Origin: Candidatus Saccharibacteria bacterium UBA5150
GTDB lineage: Bacteria; Patescibacteriota; Saccharimonadia; Saccharimonadales; UBA4665
DNA length: 14,065 nt
Direction: 5' to 3'
NCBI GenBank assembly: GCA_002413795.1
Contig: DHXS01000009.1
Coordinates: 82,800 to 96,864 of the forward strand
The notes under the pieces were generated by a model. The model did no database searches and was not told the origin of the DNA. It worked only from the letters and a program-made list of their open reading frames with translations. This document shows, one piece after another, positions 6,165 through 12,971 of the stretch (position 1 is its first letter; every line of letters begins with the position of its first letter). A program made the translations under genes and the position numbers.

Positions 6165-6722
6165 CAATTTTTTCAGATCGGTTTTAGTTTGCTCAAAACT
6201 TTTGTACAAAATGGTTTTCATTCCGCAGTCTTGGCCGCCGGCGCAATGACGCTGATTGTCATCGATTAGTACGCATTCTTCAGGTTTCACGGATAGGCTT
6301 TCGGCTATGCCCTCGTAGGCTCCGGCGTCAGGCTTAGCAACACCTGATTCAAAAGACAGTTTTATAGAATCAAATAAAGCCAGGTGTTCGGGCGTGAACA
6401 TCCTGTCCAGCCAATTGGCCGAAGCATTGCTGAGCATACCTATCTTATATTTCGGTTTGAGCTCACGAATATACTCAAAGAGCGGCTCGTTGGGTATATT
6501 TTGGCTGATCTGTCGGACTACTTCGTTGGGTGTCAGCGAGGCCAGTTCGGCAGTTTCACGTATTTCATCGTCGTGGCTTATCTGCCCGGCATCGGCCTGG
6601 TTGCTTAGTCTGGTGGCTTTATTAAAAAGCGTGCGGCTGTGGCCGAAGTGCTTGATCCTAAACTCGGTCCACGATTCGGTGGCCAGCACGCCGAAACAGT
6701 CAAAAATAATCGCCTTCACCAT
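6144..6722 (-). CDS. HAD-family hydrolase (subfamily IA-like)
   Basis: A 192-residue Rossmann-fold hydrolase with all four HAD motifs: IIFDCFGVL with nucleophile D8, MLSNAS with S98, K130 in VAKPD, and IDD (153-155) in the metal-binding motif IV. The segment between motifs I and II is helical, as in subfamily IA caps. The residue two after the nucleophile, normally the Asp general acid of phosphatases, is Phe10. This is seen in dehalogenase-like and some YihX-like members, so the substrate cannot be assigned. ATG 6722 lies 6 nt after GACAAT, suggesting a leaderless transcript even though the upstream gene on the same strand ends only 22 bp away. The 3' end overlaps the DUF721 gene. Confidence 0.85.
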   Translation of the reverse strand: MVKAIIFDCFGVLATESWTEFRIKHFGHSRTLFNKATRLSNQADAGQISHDDEIRETAELASLTPNEVVRQISQNIPNEPLFEYIRELKPKYKIGMLSNASANWLDRMFTPEHLALFDSIKLSFESGVAKPDAGAYEGIAESLSVKPEECVLIDDNQRHCAGGQDCGMKTILYKSFEQTKTDLKKLLADPKS

Positions 6723-6728
6723 GCTTCT

Positions 6729-6734
6729 ATTGTC
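6729..6734 (-). promoter_or_regulatory. Leaderless -10 element of the HAD gene
   Basis: GACAAT on the minus strand is followed by AGAAGC and the HAD start codon, the same 6-nt spacing found at other genes here. A TGAACA sequence 18 nt upstream could be a -35 and lies in the last codons of the upstream exported-protein gene. This suggests the HAD gene can be transcribed independently of that gene. Confidence 0.4.
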
Positions 6735-6744
6735 GCATACCGGT

Positions 6745-7302
6745 CTAGAGGTTGTTCAGGGTGCCGGTCAGTTCGTCGTAGCCCGGAATCTGTTTTTGGA
6801 ACAGCGTTACGGTCAGGCTAAGGTTGCCGCCGTAGGTTTTGGTACCGCCGCAGCTGGTGCCCCAGAAGCGCTCAATGTCTTTATTATCCTGCTTTAGTCC
6901 CATAATGTAGCGGCGGCCGAGCGGGCAGTAACCCTTCTCGTCCTGCAGGTTTTTGTCGGTGTTACCTTTTTTGAAGCCGGCATGCGCCAAGGCGTGCAGG
7001 AAAACGTTGTAGGCGTTTTCGGTGTTGGCGAAATTCTGCATATTTACCACGTTGCCTTCATAACCCTGTATTTGCTCGTAGGTCACGTTATCTTTATCAA
7101 CGGTGATCCTGACCTGCTGGTGAAGACTATCGGCGTTGATCGGGCCGTCGATTGTCAGAATGGCTTGGGCATTGGTGTTGGAATAGCTGGAAAGGGTCTT
7201 GTTGACCAGAGGTGATTTCGGTTTACCGCCACCACCAAAAAGCAGGATGATCAACAGAATGATCAGCCCGATGGTGAGCAGAAAACCGACAAAATAGCGC
7301 AT
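6745..7302 (-). CDS. Membrane-anchored exported protein of unknown function
   Basis: 185 residues. A single hydrophobic helix (about 4-22, LLTIGLIILLIILLF) follows a short MRYFVG start and is followed by a Gly/Lys/Pro linker (GGGGKPKSP). This indicates an N-in signal anchor with residues about 35-185 outside the membrane. The external part contains mixed strands and an all-helical stretch (NTENAYNVFLHALAHAGF, 93-110). It has exactly two cysteines, C126 and C151, which could form a disulfide. I do not recognise the family. The start at 7302 is supported by GAGGT (7313-7309) 6 nt upstream and a good promoter. It reads toward the HAD gene with a 22-bp gap, so co-transcription is possible. Confidence 0.75.
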   Translation of the reverse strand: MRYFVGFLLTIGLIILLIILLFGGGGKPKSPLVNKTLSSYSNTNAQAILTIDGPINADSLHQQVRITVDKDNVTYEQIQGYEGNVVNMQNFANTENAYNVFLHALAHAGFKKGNTDKNLQDEKGYCPLGRRYIMGLKQDNKDIERFWGTSCGGTKTYGGNLSLTVTLFQKQIPGYDELTGTLNNL

Positions 7303-7331
7303 ATTTTTACCTCACAAGCGTGATTACGCAT

Positions 7332-7360
7332 ATACTAACATTATTCTGCTAATTTTGCAA
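7332..7360 (-). promoter_or_regulatory. Promoter of the exported-protein gene
   Basis: Minus strand: TTGCAA (7360-7355), 17-nt spacer, TAGTAT (7337-7332), with TG one base upstream of the -10 (extended -10). The predicted leader is about 20-25 nt and carries a GAGGT ribosome-binding site at 7313-7309. Confidence 0.6.
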
Positions 7361-7400
7361 TACCCTGAGCCGCGATTTGTATCATGTTGCCCGGGGTACG

Positions 7401-7409
7401 TGCCATAAT
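7401..7409 (+). promoter_or_regulatory. Extended, leaderless -10 element of the 7416 membrane-protein gene
   Basis: TGC-CATAAT (7401-7409) is followed by AGTGGC and ATG at 7416. The 6-nt spacing repeats the pattern at mutM, holA and others and argues against the ATG at 7377, which lies upstream of this promoter. Confidence 0.5.
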
Positions 7410-7415
7410 AGTGGC

Positions 7416-7844
7416 ATGAAGCTGAAGTATGAAACGGCCGTGGCTACCTTCATACAGTTCGTTACTCTTAGTTTCCTGAATATGGCCACCGGCTTGAACT
7501 CCGTTGTGACCACCTGCCACAAGGAGGGCCAGGACTGCATAAGCAACCTCATTGTCTCGATTATCTTCTGGATGCTGGTTACCCTTTGGTTCGGTTTCGT
7601 GTGGTTGTTGGGTTATATTGCCCAGGACCGGCGCAGTAAACGCCTGGCCCAGCTGCTGATAGCCGCCGAGGGGTTCATCGCCCTCATCGCCTACTTTAAC
7701 GCCAAGCACCACACCGATTTTCTTAGTCTGGCTACCAGCATTATTGATCTGTTATTGGCGGTTTGGGTTATTACCCTGGCTTTCCGCCTGATGCGCTCCG
7801 GCGGCAAGCGCATCACCAAACAGCGGCAGCGGCACAAACAGTGA
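7416..7844 (+). CDS. Small integral membrane protein, unknown function
   Basis: 142 residues with probably four membrane segments: about 8-31 (weakest), 43-68 (VSIIFWMLVTLWFGFVWLL region), 78-95 and 101-126. The loop between the first two contains two cysteines (C34, C41), and the C-terminal tail is strongly basic (KRITKQRQRHK). By the positive-inside rule the tail is cytoplasmic. I chose ATG 7416 because a CATAAT -10 ends 6 nt before it; the upstream in-frame ATG at 7377 would add 13 unrelated-looking residues and lies before the promoter. Its TGA overlaps the GTG start of the next gene by 4 nt (GTGA), so the two are translationally coupled. Family not recognised. Confidence 0.75.
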   Translation: MKLKYETAVATFIQFVTLSFLNMATGLNSVVTTCHKEGQDCISNLIVSIIFWMLVTLWFGFVWLLGYIAQDRRSKRLAQLLIAAEGFIALIAYFNAKHHTDFLSLATSIIDLLLAVWVITLAFRLMRSGGKRITKQRQRHKQ

Positions 7845-8479
7845 CACGAACCGTTTTTGCCGATCGTCGGGAAGCCGGCCGCGAACTGGGCCGGAAACTA
7901 CTAAAGTACAAGAATAACGCGACTGTTTACGCCCTGCCCCGGGGCGGTGTCGAGACCGCCGTTGAAGTAGCACGTCAACTCAATGCTCCGTTGGACCTGT
8001 TGATTGCCCGCAAAATCGGCCATCCTTCGTGGCCGGAATACGCTGTCGGTGCCGTCACCGAAACCGGTCCCGTAATCTGGAACAAGGCCGAAAAGATGAG
8101 CCTGGACCGGCTTTGGCTCCAGCAGGCCGAGGCCGAAGAACGGTCCGAGGCCAAACGCCGCCGCCAAAAATACCTGGCCGGCCGTAAACCCGTTTCCGCT
8201 AGCGGCAAAACCGCCATTTTAGTTGACGACGGTATCGCCACAGGCTTAACCATGCGCGCCGCTGTTGGTGAAATCAAAAAACAAAGGCCGGCTAAAATTA
8301 TCGTGGCCGTGCCGGTAGCCCCGCAAGACACTATCGATACCCTGCTTGAGGAAGTTGATGACGTGGTAATCCTAATTGATCCTAACGAGTTCCTCAGCGC
8401 CGTTGGCGCACACTACGAAAACTTCCCGCAACTCTCCGACCAGGATGTCGCTGACTTACTCGCCGAAGCCGACCAATAA
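7841..8479 (+). CDS. Phosphoribosyltransferase-domain protein (COG1926-like)
   Basis: 212 residues with a type I PRTase fold. ALPRGGVETA (31-40) near the N-terminus, DLLIARKIGHPSWPEYAVGAV (52-72) and the PRPP-binding loop AILVDDGIATGLTM (125-138, with D129/D130 and T134) are the pattern of the predicted phosphoribosyltransferases grouped as COG1926, whose substrate is not known. A helical, charged insertion (about 86-115) precedes the PRPP loop. The start is GTG 7841, which overlaps the TGA of the upstream membrane-protein gene; a longer in-frame ATG at 7763 would put 26 residues inside that gene in another frame. Coupling to a membrane protein suggests a shared role, unspecified. The stop lies 7 nt from the convergent polA stop. 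Confidence 0.85.
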   Translation: MTRTVFADRREAGRELGRKLLKYKNNATVYALPRGGVETAVEVARQLNAPLDLLIARKIGHPSWPEYAVGAVTETGPVIWNKAEKMSLDRLWLQQAEAEERSEAKRRRQKYLAGRKPVSASGKTAILVDDGIATGLTMRAAVGEIKKQRPAKIIVAVPVAPQDTIDTLLEEVDDVVILIDPNEFLSAVGAHYENFPQLSDQDVADLLAEADQ

Positions 8480-8486
8480 CCCTAAA

Positions 8487-11144
8487 TCAGAGTTGGCCCC
8501 AGTTGTCACCGACGGTGACGTCGACGTCAAGCCTGACCGGTAGCTTGTAGACGTTTTCCATGGTTTCTTTAAGTAGCTCGCCGACGCGGGTGGCGACCGG
8601 TTCGGGGCATTCCACCACTATGGAATCGTGGATTTGCAGCAGCATATTACAGTCATTGTGCTGTTTTTTCAGCACTTTCTGGACTTCAATCATGGCCATT
8701 TTCATCAGGTCGGCTTCGGTGCCTTGGATGGGCATGTTGATGGCCGCCCGCTCGGCGGCCTGGCGAACCACGAAATTGCTGGAATGGATGTCCGGCGATG
8801 GCCGCCGCCGCCCGAACAACGATTCGACATAGCCGTCTTTGCGAGCTTTGTCTTTAACCCGGTCGATGTAGTCAAACAGCGGTTGGCGCACGGCCTTGTA
8901 CTTGTCGATGAAGTCGGTGGCCTGGTCACGGGTCATGCCGGTAGCCACGCTCAGGCCGTGCGGACTCATACCATACAGGATGCCAAAATTGATAACTTTG
9001 GCGGCCCGGCGCATCTGTTTGGTAACGTCTTCGGGTTCTCGTTCGTAGACCTGAGCGGCGGTGGTGGCGTGAATATCGGCGCCGCGGTTGAACATTTCGA
9101 TTAGCTCGGTATCCTCGGCCAGCACGGCCGCCAGGCGTAGTTCGAATTGCGAGTAGTCGGCACTTACCAGCTTGTTGCCCTTCCCGGCCACAAAAGCGGT
9201 GCGAATGTGCCGGCCCAGATCGGTACGGGTCGGTATGTTTTGCAAGTTAGGATCATTACTGCTGAGCCGTCCGGTTTGGGCAACGGTCAGGGCGTAGGTA
9301 GTGTGCAAACGCGACTTCTCATCGACTTGCTGGGGCAAGGTATCGACGTAGGTGTTTTTGAGCTTGGCCACCTCACGGTACTGGGTAATTAGGTCGATGA
9401 TCGGATGAGCGCCGCGCAATTTATCCAGCTCGCTGGCGGCCGTGCTGTAGCCGGTCTTGCCTTTCTTAATACCACCGGTCGGTAGCTGTAGTTTATTAAA
9501 TAGAGTGTCTGCCAGCTGGGTGGGCGAGCCGATGTTAAACTCTTGGTCGGCGTGGCCGTAAATCTGCTGCCCGTAATCCGAAATCAGGTCGTTGATTTCT
9601 TCGGCAAACCGTTTCAGGTATTTGGTGTCCAGCCCGATGCCGATATGTTCCATCTCCGCCAATACCGGGATGATCGGCCACTCGATATCGCTGGCCAGGG
9701 CCGCCATTTTAGGAAACCTCTTGAGCTCGGTGACTTGTTTATCGTATAAAGCTTTAATTACGGCCATTATCTCCGGCACACGGGTTATAAACTCTTCGCC
9801 GTCCAGGTCTTCGAACTGTGAGCCTTCGTAATCAAGGTCGGCTTCGGCCAGCCCGGTGAGGCTTTGGTCGCGGTTTAGCGGATTGAGCAAAAAGGCGCCG
9901 ACCAGCACATCATGATCAACAGCCATCGAAGACAAACCGAGTTCAGCCAAAACCTCAAGCGTGGACTTTGTATCATATCCAACCAGTGGTATGGAGTTAG
10001 TAAGTATGCTTACTAACTGCGCACCATCCAGTTTAGTAAGGTCGAAAGTCCAGCTCGCTTTGCCGTCGGTACTTAGAACCAGCGCTTGCGGGTCACGGCC
10101 GTGCTTACCGGCCGAACGTGAATGGATAAACAGCCTCTCGGCGGCCGGCAGCTTGAATTCGGCCAGTTTGGCGGCCGTGTCGATAATGACATGCCGGCCG
10201 GCTTTGACTGGACCGGTGCCGTTGGCAGAGTGGTGCTTATCTATCGCCACCTGCATTATTTCCGGCAGTCGCTGGGCCAGACTGCGGAACTCCAATTTCT
10301 CCAGCAGCTCCAGCACCTTTTCGGCCTGAACTTTACTGCCATCTACCTCTTTTAAATTAAGTTTCATGGGTGCGTCTATCCAGATGCGGGCCAGTTCTTT
10401 GCTTAAATAAGCCAGCTCCTTGCCGGCCTCCAGTTTCTTGCGGGTCGATTCCTTAATAAGGTCCAGATTTTCATAAACATTGTCGAGCGTTTCGAATTCT
10501 TTTAGCAGTTCAAGGGCACCCTTTTCGCCAATGCCGGGCACACCCGGAATGTTATCGGACGAATCGCCCTTAATGGCCTTGAGGTCCAAAAATTGGTCGA
10601 CCCGGATACCGTATTTAGCCTCAAAACTTTTCGGTGAATACAATTCAATGTTGCTCAGGCCGGTTTTGAGCGCATAAACGTGCACGTGGGCGTTGACCAG
10701 CTGCAGCATGTCCAGATCAGAGGTAATCAGCAGAGTTTCCAGGCCCTTTTTGCTGGCCTGCACCGCCAAAGTACCCATAATGTCGTCGGCTTCGTAATCG
10801 TCGAGCTCGTAAAGCGGCCAGCCAAAGGCGTTCAGCAATTCCTGAAGGATCGGCACTTGTTCATAAAAGTCGGCCGGCGCCGGTTTGCGGCCGGCTTTGT
10901 ATTCCGGGTAGAGTTTCAGCCGCTTGCGAATGTTGGTTTTGGGCTTATCCCACGCAACGGCCACGTAATCCGGTTTGAGCCGCTTAATCACCTCCAGCGC
11001 CATGGTCGCAAAACCGAAGACACCGCCGGTGGGTTTGCCGTCTTTGGTAGCCAGGTTGGGCATGGCGTAGTAGCCGCGGTAAAACACGCTTTTGCCATCA
11101 ATAATAGCCAGTTTTTTCCTGGTCGATTTAACCTCTTCAGCCAT
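8487..11144 (-). CDS. polA: DNA polymerase I (5' nuclease and polymerase; proofreading site absent)
   Basis: 885 residues. Residues 1-300 are the 5'-nuclease: YEADDIMGTLA (117-127), SDLDMLQLV (142-150) and KGDSSDNIPGVPGIGEKGA (192-210). Residues about 315-480 occupy the 3'-5' exonuclease position but lack the acidic ligands: the DxE motif is absent (LFIHSRSAG, 338-346), so proofreading is presumably lost, as in Taq. The polymerase domain has QTGRLSSNDPNLQNIPTR (623-640), motif A DYSQFELR (663-670), motif B RRAAKVINFGILYG (712-725, with K716, F720, Y724) and motif C QIHDSIVVE (837-845). In motif C the usual HDE is HDS (S841). Start: ATG 11144, 7 nt after TATACT; the in-frame TTG at 11150 would lie 1 nt after the -10 and is rejected. 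Acts in gap filling and primer removal. Confidence 0.96.
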   Translation of the reverse strand: MAEEVKSTRKKLAIIDGKSVFYRGYYAMPNLATKDGKPTGGVFGFATMALEVIKRLKPDYVAVAWDKPKTNIRKRLKLYPEYKAGRKPAPADFYEQVPILQELLNAFGWPLYELDDYEADDIMGTLAVQASKKGLETLLITSDLDMLQLVNAHVHVYALKTGLSNIELYSPKSFEAKYGIRVDQFLDLKAIKGDSSDNIPGVPGIGEKGALELLKEFETLDNVYENLDLIKESTRKKLEAGKELAYLSKELARIWIDAPMKLNLKEVDGSKVQAEKVLELLEKLEFRSLAQRLPEIMQVAIDKHHSANGTGPVKAGRHVIIDTAAKLAEFKLPAAERLFIHSRSAGKHGRDPQALVLSTDGKASWTFDLTKLDGAQLVSILTNSIPLVGYDTKSTLEVLAELGLSSMAVDHDVLVGAFLLNPLNRDQSLTGLAEADLDYEGSQFEDLDGEEFITRVPEIMAVIKALYDKQVTELKRFPKMAALASDIEWPIIPVLAEMEHIGIGLDTKYLKRFAEEINDLISDYGQQIYGHADQEFNIGSPTQLADTLFNKLQLPTGGIKKGKTGYSTAASELDKLRGAHPIIDLITQYREVAKLKNTYVDTLPQQVDEKSRLHTTYALTVAQTGRLSSNDPNLQNIPTRTDLGRHIRTAFVAGKGNKLVSADYSQFELRLAAVLAEDTELIEMFNRGADIHATTAAQVYEREPEDVTKQMRRAAKVINFGILYGMSPHGLSVATGMTRDQATDFIDKYKAVRQPLFDYIDRVKDKARKDGYVESLFGRRRPSPDIHSSNFVVRQAAERAAINMPIQGTEADLMKMAMIEVQKVLKKQHNDCNMLLQIHDSIVVECPEPVATRVGELLKETMENVYKLPVRLDVDVTVGDNWGQL
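8505..8528. repeat. Adjacent palindromes at the PRTase/polA 3' junction
   Basis: GTCACCG-A-CGGTGAC (8505-8519) overlaps the perfect palindrome GACGTCGACGTC (8517-8528). Both encode the last codons of polA and lie 26-49 nt past the PRTase stop on the plus strand. They may form a 3'-end hairpin for the PRTase message. No T run follows, so this is not a classical terminator. Confidence 0.35.
9995..10018. repeat. 10-bp perfect hairpin inside polA
   Basis: AGTTAGTAAG (9995-10004) and CTTACTAACT (10009-10018) are perfectly complementary across a 4-nt loop. The element is AT-rich compared with surrounding coding DNA and lies in the region encoding the inactive exonuclease-like domain. There is no T run after it on either strand. 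Confidence 0.5.
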
Positions 11145-11151
11145 TACCAAC

Positions 11152-11157
11152 AGTATA
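11152..11157 (-). promoter_or_regulatory. -10 element of polA
   Basis: TATACT on the minus strand (AGTATA on the plus strand) stands 7 nt before the polA ATG at 11144. It overlaps any Shine-Dalgarno position, so polA is probably leaderless. It also decides the start, because the in-frame TTG at 11150 would fall immediately after the hexamer. Confidence 0.45.
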
Positions 11158-11189
11158 CCCCAGAGGTTAAAGATTGTTTTTGCTAATGC

Positions 11190-11218
11190 TTGCCGTTTGC
11201 CGGCCGGCGTACTTTAAT
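11190..11218 (+). promoter_or_regulatory. Leaderless promoter of the 84-residue protein
   Basis: TTGCCG (11190-11195), 17-nt spacer, TTTAAT (11213-11218), then 6 nt to ATG 11225. This is the best -35/-10 pair among the leaderless genes in this window. It rules out the upstream in-frame ATG at 11174, which would precede the promoter. Confidence 0.55.
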
Positions 11219-11224
11219 AAGAGC

Positions 11225-11479
11225 ATGACTGAAATGGCTCGATCTTCCAAAACCCCCGACAATAGTGCTTATCTGCTTCTAAGGCAACATATAATAAGCG
11301 AGGGTTTCGGCACCAGCCGCTGGCCTGCCAATGCCAACAGCACAGATTTTATGGGTCGCGTTATGTTTGCCCGTACCTATGCGGATAGAAAAATAGCAGC
11401 GATGGACCCGGATGTATTTGAAACCGAGTGCGCCAAAGTTGTGGAGAGCGCGTCTTACCCTACTGAACCTGAGCTATAA
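11225..11479 (+). CDS. Small protein of unknown function (84 residues)
   Basis: A short, probably soluble protein without signal peptide or membrane segment. The centre (SAYLLLRQHIISEGFGTSRW, 14-33, and FMGRVMFARTYADRKIAAMD, 42-61) looks helical with Arg/Lys patches, and the end is acidic (YPTEPEL). I do not recognise it. The start is ATG 11225 because a TTGCCG-N17-TTTAAT promoter ends 6 nt upstream. It is divergent from polA across 80 bp and its stop abuts that of the cyclo-ligase gene with no gap. Coding status is supported by the promoter and tight packing, not by homology. Confidence 0.6.
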   Translation: MTEMARSSKTPDNSAYLLLRQHIISEGFGTSRWPANANSTDFMGRVMFARTYADRKIAAMDPDVFETECAKVVESASYPTEPEL

Positions 11480-11992
11480 CTAACTGGGGTACGTGCCGGC
11501 CTCGGTAACAATTAGATCTACCGGCACGTCGTGAGACTCGGACGGAATGCGGTCCGTTTTGCCGGCCTCGAAACAGACACCGATTTTGCGGGCTTTAGGC
11601 TGGCCGGCCAGGAATTTATCGTAATAACCGCCGCCGTAGCCGATGCGATGCAGGCTTTTCGGGTCGAAGCCGAGCATTGGCACGATAATAACGTCGAACC
11701 GTTCGGGCGCCTGGCCGGCCTTGAGGGAAATCATTTCCCATTGGCCCTTAATTTGGCGCGGCGCGAATAAACTAATGCCCGGATAATTGTCTTCCAGCTC
11801 TGTTATTAAGCCCGAAATGTCCGCCTCCAGCAGTTCGCCGATAGGCTCGAAAAAGTGCACCGTTTGAACGCCGGACCAGTCCACTGCCGCCTTAAGCCGC
11901 TCAACAATTTCCCGGCTTTTAACAGTATGCTCGGCATTGCTCATCTCCAGCCGCCTTTGCTTGAGCGTCCGCCGCAACTCGCTCTTATTCAT
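11480..11992 (-). CDS. 5-formyltetrahydrofolate cyclo-ligase (MTHFS)
   Basis: Converts 5-formyl-THF to 5,10-methenyl-THF using ATP, returning storage folate to C1 metabolism. 170 residues, slightly short of the usual 180-200. The N-terminal helix KSELRRTLKQRR (3-14), FFEPIGELL (47-55, substrate pocket), VIIVPMLGFD (101-110) and the ATP/phosphate loop RIGYGGGYYDKFL (116-128) are the family signature in order. The start ATG shares one base with the TAA stop of the upstream gene (TAATG at 11995-11991 on the minus strand), so it is translationally coupled to the unknown 298-residue protein and shares its promoter. The stop abuts the convergent 84-residue gene. Known symbols for this family are fau, ygfA and yqgN. 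Confidence 0.93.
   Translation of the reverse strand: MNKSELRRTLKQRRLEMSNAEHTVKSREIVERLKAAVDWSGVQTVHFFEPIGELLEADISGLITELEDNYPGISLFAPRQIKGQWEMISLKAGQAPERFDVIIVPMLGFDPKSLHRIGYGGGYYDKFLAGQPKARKIGVCFEAGKTDRIPSESHDVPVDLIVTEAGTYPS
11491..11529. repeat. 9-bp inverted repeat at a convergent gene junction
   Basis: ACGTGCCGG (11491-11499) and CCGGCACGT (11521-11529) are perfectly complementary across 21 nt. The repeat starts 12 nt after the stop of the 84-residue gene and covers the last codons of the cyclo-ligase gene. It could form a GC-rich 3' stem in either transcript. There is no T run, so a terminator role is uncertain. Confidence 0.35.
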
Positions 11993-12888
11993 TATTCGCC
12001 GCCGGCTGCTTCGTGTAGCATTTTGGCCGTCACGGCTACCTGCCGCAGAGCTGTTGACGCTTTCTGGTAATGTGTCGGCTGTTTGTCTCGTTCCTCTGTT
12101 TCTGATATCGGAAAACTATCGGTGACGATGAAAACCTGTGGCCTATCGGGGTCAGCATCAAAGTCCGGACTTAGGGCCTGTGCCGCTTTGCGCATCTGGA
12201 CGGCCAGCTGAACGCCGGCGTTTGCCACGCGGACAAAAACCAGACGCTGATCCAGCAAATGCTTATTGCGGTCAAAGAACTGCACAGCCAGCTCATCGCC
12301 ATCCTGAGTTTCATAAGACTCCGGCAGAACCGTATAGCCTGACCTAAAGGGCGGCGTTTCTTTAAATATAATACTTGGCACGACTATACTACTGGCATAC
12401 TGAGCTTCTGTTGGATACTTCTGAAAGGCTCTATGCATCCGCTCGACGTTCGGGTTAGACAATTCTGTATCCGTGTTCATAACCCGTTTTCCGGCCGGGT
12501 AATAAACGGGTAGCGTTATGTCAAACTCGCGGATGGTTTCCCCGACGCGATCCTGCCAATTGGCCACGGCACCGGTCACTACTATTGCCTCACCTTCGCC
12601 ATAAGCACAGTCATTAAGGGCCCATAAGCTACGGTTCATGCCAATCTGCACGCCGGAGCGCAGCACGAAACCAACAGCCGTTTCGCGATCGATCCCGATC
12701 ACTTCCGGGTTGTGCCGCAGGACTTCTTTAGGACCCAGTTTATCCACCAAATTACCAAGATCCCCGCTGTTGGGCTCACTGCCCAACCGGATATCGGCAC
12801 GCTCGGCGATTTCCGGAATCAAACCATCGGCTAGCTCATAGACGTTATCGCCTAGATAAAAGTCATTGAAGTTTCGCTCAGTAGACAT
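11992..12888 (-). CDS. Protein of unknown function (298 residues) in operon with MTHFS
   Basis: I do not recognise this protein. It has no signal peptide or clear membrane segment and looks like a soluble alpha/beta protein. Strand-like segments include EVIGIDRETAVGFVL (62-76), GEAIVVTGAV (99-108), FDITLPVYYP (122-131), SSIVVPSIIF (166-175), ELAVQFFD (199-206), RLVFVRVA (215-222) and PQVFIVTDSFP (250-260). A helical C-terminus follows (YQKASTALRQVAVTAKMLHEA). It has one cysteine (C94). Its initiation signal is the strongest in the window: AGGAGGT 3 nt before ATG 12888 and a TATAAT promoter. It is translationally coupled to the downstream cyclo-ligase gene (TAATG). Strong expression and coupling make it a real gene; a link to folate metabolism is only a guess. 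Confidence 0.8.
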   Translation of the reverse strand: MSTERNFNDFYLGDNVYELADGLIPEIAERADIRLGSEPNSGDLGNLVDKLGPKEVLRHNPEVIGIDRETAVGFVLRSGVQIGMNRSLWALNDCAYGEGEAIVVTGAVANWQDRVGETIREFDITLPVYYPAGKRVMNTDTELSNPNVERMHRAFQKYPTEAQYASSIVVPSIIFKETPPFRSGYTVLPESYETQDGDELAVQFFDRNKHLLDQRLVFVRVANAGVQLAVQMRKAAQALSPDFDADPDRPQVFIVTDSFPISETEERDKQPTHYQKASTALRQVAVTAKMLHEAAGGE

Positions 12889-12891
12889 TAG

Positions 12892-12898
12892 ACCTCCT
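12892..12898 (-). promoter_or_regulatory. Strong ribosome-binding site of the 298-residue gene
   Basis: AGGAGGT on the minus strand, 3 nt from the ATG at 12888, is an essentially perfect match to the 16S anti-Shine-Dalgarno sequence. It shows that the host uses SD-led initiation as well as the leaderless type seen at neighbouring genes. Confidence 0.8.
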
Positions 12899-12914
12899 CG
12901 GCTTAGGTTAAGAG

Positions 12915-12943
12915 ATTATAAACTTAAATAGCTTAAAGTGCAA
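12915..12943 (-). promoter_or_regulatory. Promoter of the 298-residue gene and MTHFS
   Basis: Minus strand: TTGCAC (12943-12938), 17-nt spacer, TATAAT (12920-12915). The leader would be about 20 nt long and include the AGGAGGT site. Confidence 0.65.
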
Positions 12944-12971
12944 AGCCTCTGCGGCGCAGTGAAATATTTAG

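Noticed and set aside
7377..7415. N-terminal extension of the 7416 membrane protein to ATG 7377
   Set aside because: The CATAAT -10 element at 7404-7409 lies within this stretch, so the extension would not be transcribed from it; there is also no SD site before 7377.
8628..9104. 158-residue plus-strand frame opposite polA
   Set aside because: Antisense to conserved polymerase motifs A-C; no promoter or ribosome-binding site and no protein pattern.
11174..11224. N-terminal extension of the 84-residue protein to ATG 11174
   Set aside because: The promoter at 11190-11218 lies inside this stretch and the hydrophobic-looking extra residues are best explained as promoter DNA.
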